Shown here: positions 33,577 through 41,200 of the stretch, in pieces
Layout of the letters: each line of letters starts with the position of its first letter
Numbering within the stretch: position 1 is the stretch's first letter
Source of the DNA: Paenibacillus macerans
GTDB taxonomy: Bacteria; Bacillota; Bacilli; Paenibacillales; Paenibacillaceae
DNA: 64,000 nucleotides
Assembly: GCF_023715465.1 (NCBI RefSeq)
Contig: NZ_JAMBOE010000019.1
Coordinates: forward strand, 1 to 64,000
Direction: 5' to 3'
Position numbers and translations under genes: made by a program
The notes under the pieces: generated by a model
Databases searched by the model: none
The model's input: the letters and a program-made list of their open reading frames with translations, nothing else
Told to the model about the DNA's origin: nothing

Positions 33577-33754
33577 ATTTCTGGAACTGCCGCCGCAAGC
33601 TGTGCAGCCGGTCCGCCGACGGCTGCAGGTCCCCGGGGCTGCGCATCTCCAGCACCCAGGCTCCCCGATAATCGCAGGCCGCCAGCCAGGCGGCAATCGC
33701 TTCGATCGGGACGGTGCCGGCGCCTCCATTCCCGGGGAGCGCGCCACATCCGTC
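33557..33754 (-). pseudogene. C-terminal remnant of a sugar phosphate isomerase/epimerase (TIM barrel)
   Basis: A frame without a start reads GALPGNGGAGTVPIEAIAAW and then LAACDYRGAWVLEMRSPGDL to a TAG at 33557-33559. G-x-G-TVP-x-x-IAAWLAACGYRGAWVLEM is the typical end of xylose-isomerase-like epimerases of the AP endonuclease 2 superfamily. It follows the ugpE stop within a few bases, so a third cistron of the transporter operon was truncated at its 5' end. Confidence 0.65.
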
Positions 33755-33761
33755 TTCTTGT

Positions 33762-34577
33762 CTACTTGATGCCGGAATGAATAAAGCTGTCGATAAACTG
33801 GCGTTGGAACGCCAGAAAAATGATCAGGAGCGGCACGATCACCAGCAGCGTCGCCGCGCTGACCTCCGTCCACTGCACGCCAACTTCGAACGATTGGGCG
33901 AAAATGGAAAGCCCGACCGTCAGCGGCCGGTTTTCCACGGAATTGGTCACGATCAGGGGCCACAAAAAATTGTTCCACTGATAGCTGATGGACACCAGCG
34001 CAAACGCGACATAGGTTGGCCTGGACAAGGGAAAATACACCTTCCACAGTACCTGCCAACGGTTTGCCCCCTCCACATGCGCCGCTTCGTCAAGCTCGTA
34101 AGGGAGCGTCTTGAATACCTGCCGCAGCAGGAAAATGCCGAAGGAGGAGGCCAGATAAGGCAGCATAATCCCAAGCTTCGTGTCGAGCAGCGAGAACTGC
34201 TTCAAAATGTTATAGTTCGGAAAAATCAGCACGTCCGCAGGAATCATGATCTGCGCCAGGAATAACAGGAACACAAGACTGCTCCCGACAAACGGAACGC
34301 GGGCAAACGCGAAGGCCGCCATGGTTGCGGTCAGCATCTGTACCGCAAATACGCAAAACACAATGAGCAGCGTGTTCAAGTAATACACCGCAAAGGGGGC
34401 GGCGGACCAAACCGTCGCGAAGTTATCCAAGGTAAAATCCGCCGACCAAAAGCCGGACAGCGCCGCCTGCCGCGGGCGAAACGCCGTCACCGTCATCCAG
34501 ACGAGCGGCACCAGCCAGATGACGGCCAAGAGCAGCATGAGAACATTGCCGATTTTCGGCGCAAATTTCTGCAGCAT
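33762..34577 (-). CDS. ugpE: ABC transporter permease, UgpE/MalG type
   Basis: The 271-residue membrane protein has six predicted segments. The EAA loop that contacts the ATPase lies in ELDEAAHVEGANRWQVLWKVYFPLSRPT. It belongs to the CUT1 family of carbohydrate and glycerol-3-phosphate importers. It follows the partner permease after a 35-bp gap that contains a perfect 20-bp palindrome. The assignment to glycerol-3-phosphate rests on the UgpB-like binding protein and on the phosphodiesterase and phosphatase genes nearby. No ATPase gene is in the cluster, so a shared MsmX/UgpC-type ATPase is presumably used. Confidence 0.82.
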   Translation of the reverse strand: MLQKFAPKIGNVLMLLLAVIWLVPLVWMTVTAFRPRQAALSGFWSADFTLDNFATVWSAAPFAVYYLNTLLIVFCVFAVQMLTATMAAFAFARVPFVGSSLVFLLFLAQIMIPADVLIFPNYNILKQFSLLDTKLGIMLPYLASSFGIFLLRQVFKTLPYELDEAAHVEGANRWQVLWKVYFPLSRPTYVAFALVSISYQWNNFLWPLIVTNSVENRPLTVGLSIFAQSFEVGVQWTEVSAATLLVIVPLLIIFLAFQRQFIDSFIHSGIK

Positions 34578-34592
34578 GAAATACGCCTTTCT

Positions 34593-34612
34593 TCCCGGAT
34601 GATCATCCGGGA
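34593..34612. promoter_or_regulatory. Perfect 20-bp palindrome between ugpA and ugpE
   Basis: TCCCGGATGATCATCCGGGA ends exactly at the ugpA stop codon. In RNA it would form a stable stem just upstream of the ugpE ribosome site, so it may protect the upstream message or reduce ugpE translation. It lacks a T-run and is not a terminator. Confidence 0.6.
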
Positions 34613-35494
34613 TCAGTTATAATGAATTCGCTTGTCGAGTCCGAAAAACTGCGCCGCCGCAAACAACAGCATCAGCCCGATCATAATGACGGTCAGCGCG
34701 GAAGCAAGCCCCTGGTCCCAGAAGCTGAACGCCGTCTCGTAAATGTAATACAGCAGCAAATTGCTGGAATTGTTGGGACCCCCGCGGGTCATGATCATCA
34801 GATGATCAACAAGCTTGAACGCATTCGTCAAGGCGATAATACTGACGAACAGCGTCGTTGGCATCAGCAGCGGGAACGTGATTTTGCGGAACACCGTAAA
34901 GGCACCGACCCCATCCATCTGAGCGGCCTCGTAGAGGTCGCGCGGGATATTTTGCAGACCGGCCAGATAAAAAATCATCAGGTACCCCGATTCCTTCCAG
35001 ATAATCATGATAATCATCGCCCACATCACCAGCCCCGGCGAACCCAGCCAGTTTAGTTCGGGCCGATCCGTCCAGGACAACAGCCTGCTCACCAGGCCGT
35101 ATTCCGGCGTGTAAATAAACAGCCAGATGTTCGCTGCCGCAATCATCGGAATCAGCGTCGGGTAAAAAAAGCCCGTCCGCATCAGCGCTTTTCCCCGGAT
35201 CGCCTTGTTGGCAAAAACCGCCATCAGCAGGGCGAGGGCGATTCCCGCAGGAACCGTCCCCACCGCAAACAGGGCATTGTTGCGCATCACCTTCCAGAAC
35301 ACCTCGTCCTCCGCCAGCCGGCGGAAGTTGTCCAGCCCCGCGAAAATCGGCTCCGGCGTAGCCAGGTCGGCCTGGAATAAGCTCAGGCGCAGGGTCAGAA
35401 AGATCGGGTAAAACGTGAACAGCGCCAGAATCGCCAGCGACGGCAGCAGCAGCAGCCAGGCGAATCCGTTGTTTCCAAGTCTGATTCCTTTCAT
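34613..35494 (-). CDS. ugpA: ABC transporter permease, UgpA/MalF type
   Basis: The 293-residue membrane protein has six segments and the EAA loop DLYEAAQMDGVGAFTVFRKITFPLL. It is the first permease of the CUT1 importer. It starts 2 bp after the ugpB stop and its ribosome site lies in the end of ugpB, which indicates translational coupling. See ugpE and ugpB for substrate reasoning. Confidence 0.85.
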   Translation of the reverse strand: MKGIRLGNNGFAWLLLLPSLAILALFTFYPIFLTLRLSLFQADLATPEPIFAGLDNFRRLAEDEVFWKVMRNNALFAVGTVPAGIALALLMAVFANKAIRGKALMRTGFFYPTLIPMIAAANIWLFIYTPEYGLVSRLLSWTDRPELNWLGSPGLVMWAMIIMIIWKESGYLMIFYLAGLQNIPRDLYEAAQMDGVGAFTVFRKITFPLLMPTTLFVSIIALTNAFKLVDHLMIMTRGGPNNSSNLLLYYIYETAFSFWDQGLASALTVIMIGLMLLFAAAQFFGLDKRIHYN

Positions 35495-35496
35495 GG

Positions 35497-36840
35497 CTAT
35501 TTGTTAAAGGACGCCAGCGCCTGGTCCGCCTCCGCCTGCGCTTTCTTCAGCGCGTCGGCCGGGGTCAAATCGCCCGTCAAAGCGGCCTGCACGGAATCAT
35601 TCAAAATTTTCATCACCTTGCCGTTGTTATGCGTGGACAACTCAGCCGCCGCGTATTCCAACTGATCGCGGGCCACAACCGCCGCCGGGAACCCAGCCGC
35701 ATACTCCTTCATCCGCTCCGTTTCGTATGCGGACTTGCGCACGGCCACATAACCGGTGTCGATGCTCCACTGGGCGGCGCGCTCGGGTTCGGTCATAAAC
35801 TTGACGAATTCCCAGGCGGCCTGCTGCTTCTCGGGCGCGATATCCTTGAAAATATAGAAGTTGCCGCCGCCTGTCGGGCTGCCGTACTGCTTCTTCGCGG
35901 GCAGGAAGCTGACGCCGAAGTCAAAGGTGGCGTTCTTTTTCACGTTCGACAGGTTGCCGGTCGTATGATACATCATCGCCGTTTTGCCTTCCAGGAAATC
36001 GGACGGTACGGTACTCCAATCGGTGACGCCCTCCGGCATCGCCTTGTGCTTCGCGGCCAGGTCCACCCAATACTGCAGCCCTTCCACGTTCTCCGGCGTA
36101 TCGAACATGACCTTCTTGCCGTCCGGAGTCATCAGATTGTCGCCGTTTTGCAGGGCAAAGGTCTGCATCATCCAGTAGGCGAAGCCCGTGACCGGGATTT
36201 CCAGGCCGTAGCGCCCGTCTTTTTTCAGCTTAACCGCGTATTCCTGCATTTGCTCCCAGGTTTCCGGCCCTTTCTCCGGATCGAGCCCGGCTTCCTTGAA
36301 CATCTCCTTGTTATAGTAAAGCACGATGGTGCTGCGCTGAAACGGAATGCTGTAAGTATGGCCGTCCGTTTGCGAGTTGGCCATAAACGCCGGATAGAAA
36401 TCCGCCAGATAGTCGCCCTCTTCCTTTGCAATAAAATCGTCCAGCGGAATAACCGCGTTCATATCCAACAGGCTGAACAGCTCGGTCGACTGCAGCACCG
36501 CCACATCCGGCGGCTGCTTGGCCTGGACGCCGGCTTGCGTCTTGACCGCAGTGTCGGCGTAGCTGCCGGTGTACACCGGGGTCACATCGATATTAGGATG
36601 CTCCGCTTCAAAATCCGCCGCCATCGCCTCGATCGTCGCGGTCAGCGGCCCGCCGACCGCGATCGGATAATAGAACGTAAGCTCGGTCTTTTTCCCTGCG
36701 GACGCATTCGCCGTCCCCGCCCCGTTCGTGGCCGCATTCGCCCCGGCACCGCTGCCGCCGCTGCCGTTTCCGCCTCCGCATCCCGCCAAAAGCGACAATC
36801 CCAGCGCAACCGCCAGCACTTTCGTACTCCATTTTTGCAT
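35497..36840 (-). CDS. ugpB: ABC transporter substrate-binding lipoprotein, UgpB-like
   Basis: The 447-residue lipoprotein (lipobox LLAGC) is followed by a Gly/Ser/Asn linker and a periplasmic-binding-protein fold of the extracellular solute-binding family 1. Segments such as PFQRSTIVLYYNKEMFKEAG and TTGNLSNVKKNATFDFGVSF resemble E. coli UgpB ([38 protein letters not shown]). This favours glycerol-3-phosphate or glycerophosphodiesters as ligand. The ATG at 36840 follows GGAGGAGATT. A MITE sits about 55 bp upstream of the gene, between it and the HAD phosphatase gene of the same strand. Confidence 0.82.
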   Translation of the reverse strand: MQKWSTKVLAVALGLSLLAGCGGGNGSGGSGAGANAATNGAGTANASAGKKTELTFYYPIAVGGPLTATIEAMAADFEAEHPNIDVTPVYTGSYADTAVKTQAGVQAKQPPDVAVLQSTELFSLLDMNAVIPLDDFIAKEEGDYLADFYPAFMANSQTDGHTYSIPFQRSTIVLYYNKEMFKEAGLDPEKGPETWEQMQEYAVKLKKDGRYGLEIPVTGFAYWMMQTFALQNGDNLMTPDGKKVMFDTPENVEGLQYWVDLAAKHKAMPEGVTDWSTVPSDFLEGKTAMMYHTTGNLSNVKKNATFDFGVSFLPAKKQYGSPTGGGNFYIFKDIAPEKQQAAWEFVKFMTEPERAAQWSIDTGYVAVRKSAYETERMKEYAAGFPAAVVARDQLEYAAAELSTHNNGKVMKILNDSVQAALTGDLTPADALKKAQAEADQALASFNK

Positions 36841-36896
36841 CACGTCAATCTCCTCCATAATTTCATATATTGGTGCGGAAGAATCGCCTTTTTTAG

Positions 36897-37074
36897 AGGT
36901 TGTTCAAAAAGTCATCTTTTGATCACGAAGCAAGTCAGGAAGTGATCTCGACGTCGAATCTTGAATTCAGCCGGGCCTTCCGTTGCTCACGTAGGTTCGC
37001 CTACGCTCCGCTACTCAGTCCCTAGCTTCATCCAACCTTCTCGGTGCTGAAAAGCCGACTTTTTTAACTCGAAC
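36897..37074. mobile_element. MITE with terminal inverted repeats between ugpB and the HAD phosphatase gene
   Basis: The element begins AGGTTGTTCAAAAAGTC and ends GACTTTTTTAACTCGAAC, an imperfect inverted pair. The short direct repeat TTTTAG flanks both ends (36891-36896 and 37075-37080), a likely target duplication. The core contains CGTTGCTCACGTAGG with a complementary CCTACGCTCCG. There is no coding capacity. It separates the promoter-proximal region of the ugp operon from the HAD gene. A partial copy of its right end is at 52668-52707. Confidence 0.75.
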
Positions 37075-37168
37075 TTTTAGGAACCGGCATCTTCTTCCAC
37101 TGTAGCAAACTCGTTTATAACCATGATTAGCACCGGGTAAAAACGCGGTTAAATTCGGGCCGGCAGAT

Positions 37169-37966
37169 TCAAGTCCGCTCGGCCTGCCCCAGCAGTTCGT
37201 CCAGCGTGGTCCAAACATAGTCCGGCATGACCGGAAACTGTTCCAGATCTCCAAGCGAGGCGACCCCGGTCAACACAAGCGCGGTCCGCATGCCGTGGCT
37301 GGCCCCAAACACGATGTCAGTGTCCAGCCGGTCCCCGACCATGAGACAGCGGTCACCGCTCGTACCGCTCCATTCCAACACCTTGGCCGCAAAATAGGCG
37401 GATGGCTTGCCGATGACCTCGCCCACCGCCCCCATGCTCGCGGCTTCGATCGCCTTGACCATGGACCAGGTGTCGGGAATTAAATCCCCGGCCACCGGGC
37501 AGTTGGGATCCGGATTGGCGGCGATCAGGCGCGCGCCGTTTCGCACCGCCTTCATCGCGCGGTGCAGCTTGCCGTAGTCGAACTCCCGGTCCATGCCGAC
37601 CAGCACATGCGACGCCTGTACCGGATCGTCCGTCATTTCTACTCCGACTGCTGCGAGTTCATCGCGCAGCGCCTGCTCCCCGGCAACGAGCACCCGCACG
37701 GCCCCACGCGATTCCAGAAAGTAAGCGGCGGACATGAACCCCGCCGTCACGATTTCTTCCTCATGCGCGGCAAGGCCAAGCTGCAGCAGCCGGTCCCGGC
37801 ATTCCCTGCGGGTGCGGATGGTCGTATTGCTCAAAAACCTCACTTGTTTGTTCAAGCTTCTTAAATGGCACAGCGTTTCCTGCACGCCGGGCAGCAGGAT
37901 ATCACCCAGAAAAATGGTGCCGTCCAAATCGAAAAAGTACGTTTCAAATGACAGCGTGTCCGGCAA
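37169..37966 (-). CDS. HAD-IIA family phosphatase (NagD/PNPase-like)
   Basis: The 265-residue protein has HAD motif I FDLDGTIFLGD, motif II in FLSNTTIRTRREC, a type IIA cap domain, motif III Lys in VIGKPSAY and motif IV VGDRLDTDIVFG. Members hydrolyse p-nitrophenyl phosphate, nucleotides, or glycerol-phosphate-type small substrates. The TTG at 37966 is the likely start (AAAGGAGG 11 bases upstream, and homology begins immediately after). It is preceded by a leader hairpin and a Pho box. With the importer and phosphodiesterase next door, dephosphorylation of imported glycerol phosphate is my inference. Confidence 0.82.
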   Translation of the reverse strand: MPDTLSFETYFFDLDGTIFLGDILLPGVQETLCHLRSLNKQVRFLSNTTIRTRRECRDRLLQLGLAAHEEEIVTAGFMSAAYFLESRGAVRVLVAGEQALRDELAAVGVEMTDDPVQASHVLVGMDREFDYGKLHRAMKAVRNGARLIAANPDPNCPVAGDLIPDTWSMVKAIEAASMGAVGEVIGKPSAYFAAKVLEWSGTSGDRCLMVGDRLDTDIVFGASHGMRTALVLTGVASLGDLEQFPVMPDYVWTTLDELLGQAERT

Positions 37967-37999
37967 TGAATGAACAGCCTCCTTTGGTGCGGACAACAC

Positions 38000-38092
38000 A
38001 AAAAAGCCCGTTATGCGGCGCACGGAAACAGGTTTGGCAAACAGGCCATTCCTTCCGGTACCGCATAAGGGCTTTCTCCTCGTCTCCGACCC
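38000..38092 (-). promoter_or_regulatory. Attenuator-like leader of the HAD phosphatase gene
   Basis: Read on the minus strand, GGGTCGGAGACGAGGAGAAA is followed by GCCCTTATGCGG, a loop, and CCGCATAACGGGCTTTTTT. The last two form a terminator-type stem ending in a T-run about 35 bp before the start codon. The leader shares the GAGAC-(A/G)-AGGAGAAA motif and layout with the phosphodiesterase leader at 43954-44053. It is a candidate site for a GlpP-type antiterminator. Confidence 0.6.
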
Positions 38093-38148
38093 TTAAATGA
38101 TGAAATTTATGAAAAAAACAAACTTCTTACCTTAAGATAAACCTTCCG

Positions 38149-38176
38149 TGTTATCCCGGTATTAACGTTATGTTAA
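38149..38176 (-). promoter_or_regulatory. Pho box (PhoP binding site) upstream of the HAD phosphatase gene
   Basis: On the minus strand the hexamers TTAACA, TTAATA and ATAACA follow each other with exactly 5-bp spacers (11-bp period). This matches the Bacillus PhoP direct-repeat consensus TT(A/T/C)ACA-N5. The box lies upstream of the leader, so PhoP activation under phosphate starvation is expected. Confidence 0.75.
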
Positions 38177-38219
38177 CGGTTTGCAAAAGAGTGCGCAGGA
38201 TTCACGCCCGTCCATAACC

Positions 38220-41200
38220 TTATTCCAGAAACCCGGCCGCTTCGAGGAAGCGGTCCAGTATGACCGCCGACTGCGCGCGCGACGACGGGCTTGCTGGCGC
38301 CAGCTTGTTCCCGGATATGCCGTTAAACAAGCCCGCCTCAAGAACCAGACTCCATTCCGCTTGTCCCCATTTCACCTCAGAGGCGTCGCGGAACCGCTCA
38401 AGCGCGCCGGAGCCTCCCGCTGCCGCAGCCTCACCGCCAAAACCGGCCAGCTTCATGGCCCTGGCCATCATGGCCGCCTGTTCGCCGCGGGTTACGGGAG
38501 CTCCCGGGCGGAAGGTTCCATCGGCATAGCCGCTCACAAGCCCGGCCTCAGAAGCTGCCCGTACATACGGAGCGAACCAATCGTCCGCGCCGACATCGGA
38601 CAGCGCCGGGGTCGCAGCGCCCTGCTCCGCAGCGGCCGTGCTTGCGCTATCGCTTAGCCCCAACGCGCGCACCAGCATCGCTGCAAATTCCGCCCGGGTC
38701 ACGGCGCGGTCGGGTTCGAACGCTCCGCCGCCGGTACCGCTCAAGAGCAGCCGGTTCGCCAGCTTCTCGGCGGCGGCTTCGGCCCAGTGACCGTTCATGT
38801 CGGCGAAGTCCTTATTCATGGCGACGGCCGTGTAAATCCCGCTGCCGCCATGGGTCAGGACGACTTCCGAAGCTTCCGCCGCATACCGGCCCGGCGTGAA
38901 GGCCAGCGCCTTCTGTGCCGTGTCGTACCGTACGCCGGCGATTTCCATGACGTTTCCGTTCCCTTTGAGGCCGATATACTTGATGCTGCCAAGGAGCGTG
39001 AACGGTACGGCGGACTTGGACGAACTATCCGCCGCCTGCAGGCCGAACTCCACTACAGGCCCGGCCAACGTTCCGCCCGCACGATCGGCGGCGTTCCGTA
39101 CGGCTTCCGCCTCAGCGCCGTCCAGCCCGCGAACGGTGACGATCAGCTCCAGCGCATCCGCGTTAACGCCGAGCGCCCTGGCCGCCTGTGCGGTATCGAG
39201 CTGCCGCAGCGGCAGTCTGTAGCCCGCGTTGAGGTCGGTGTTTACCACCGTCAGCTCCGCTCCGCTCGTTCCGGCCGCTTCGGCCAGCACGGACAACGGC
39301 AGCGTCAGACGCTCGCCCGTAAACTTGACCTCGACCCGCCGGCCGTCCCGGAACGCCTGCTCCAGCTCCGCGGCCGAAACCGCGCCCCCGGCAGCTTCCA
39401 CTACGCCTGGCTGCTCAGCTTGGCCTGACTGCGAAACGCCGCCGGTCCCGGGCGCTCCGTTATTTCCGCTGTTCGTTCCGCCAGCGCTGCTGTTGCCGGA
39501 CGAACCACCGCCGCTGCTGCCGCCATTCCCACTGCCCCCGCCGTTGTTGCCATTGTTGCCACCCCCTCCGTTGCTTCCTCCGCCGTTATCGCCGCCTCCC
39601 GGCGATTCTCCGCCGTTGTCTCCACCGCCGTTAACGGCGATTTCCACGGGCTCGGAGTACAGGTCGTAGGTGCCGCCACCGTCGATCGCAGCGGAGTAGC
39701 GCAGCAGCGCGTAGGCTTTACCGGCTCCGACCGCCTTTACCGTTGCCCCGTCCGCCTGTACCGCGTCAGCTCCGGCAATCAGCACAACTTCAGGCTCGAC
39801 CTCCGTCCTGTCGCCTTTGTACGTTTCCACCTGGGCGCTTAAAGTCCGGCTCTCCCCCTTGTCCAGGGTAATGACCGGCTCCCGGGCGGCAAGCGCAGCG
39901 GCCCAATCGGAAGCATAATACGTATAATCCGTCGTAATGCCAAACGCGCCCATTTTAAAATACTTGATGATATCCTCGCGCTTATTTAGCGTCCACGGGG
40001 AAATCAGAAGCCCGCGGTGCTTGGCCGCTTCCATAAATTTCGGACCCAGCCCGTTATAATCGGTATTATAAGTCCAGTTCTGCTTGGATAACGCTTTGAG
40101 CGTGTCGCGCAGCGAACCCTCCACATTGTTTTCGCTGGCGATATAGCCGGTCAGCAGACCGGCGTTCATTTCCGGCATCAAAACCGCCAGCCGGTCCAAT
40201 TGCGCCGGATAAAAGGACATGACATTGACGATATCCTCGGCGTTATGTTTTTTCACGGTGCTGACAAAAGCATCCACCGCCGCCGGCGTCTCTGTTTTGA
40301 TCTCGGCGTACACCATCCGCCCTCTGGCGCGGGCCAGCTCCAGCTGTTCGTCCAGCGTCGGCATCCGGACCACCGGAAAACCCTGCGGATAAGGCTTGTT
40401 GGCGTTAAACGCCCTAAGCTCGGCCAGCGTATAGTTCTCCACAGGTCCATGGCCATCCGTCGTCGTTTCCAGCACGGAAGAGTGCGAAATAATCAGGTAG
40501 CCGTCTTTGGTCAGGAACATATCGTTTTCAATGTAGTCGGCTCCGGCGTCCAAAGCCAAAGTATTGCTTTCGATCGTGTTTTCCGGCGATACGGAAGGCA
40601 TGCCGCGGTGCCCGATCATATAGACTTTCCGCACCAGTGTCGTATCCCGTCCGTACTGCTTCAACGCTTCATGCGCCTCGGCCGGTTCGGCGGCCACCAG
40701 CCCGTTGACCCCGGCCGTAATCATGCGATGCAGCGGCAAAGCGCCGCCGGTGGAGTCCGGCGCTTCTTTGCTCCAGACCATGATCGCCAGCTTCTGCAGG
40801 TAGGATACATTCTCGCGGGTCGCCGCGCTTTGCGGCAGCAGCGCGATCCGAGCCTGGCTCGCGGCCGTCTGCCTGCGGATGTCCAGCAGTTCCTCCCGGG
40901 AAGGATCGGCGGTAGCGGTGAAATCCAGAATGCCGCGGATCATCGGGTAAGCGATGCGGGCTCTTTTTACCAGATCCGCCCGGTCCGAAACGATAAACAC
41001 ATCCTCCAGCCCGCGAGCGCGCAGTTCATGAACCAGCCGATCCACGGTCAGCTCTTCGGTGACGTAAAAGGCCGGAATGACCTTATCGCCGGCCGCAGCC
41101 AGCGCCTCTTCCAGACTCGCCATTTGCTGGCCGCCGCCCGGCTCCGTCACGCTCAGCTCCGCGTTCAGATGAAAAATCGCCGTGGCCGGCAATTGGCTCC

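Noticed and set aside
36897..37074. Small RNA or riboswitch upstream of ugpB
   Set aside because: The inverted ends, the flanking TTTTAG repeat and the second partial copy fit a MITE better.
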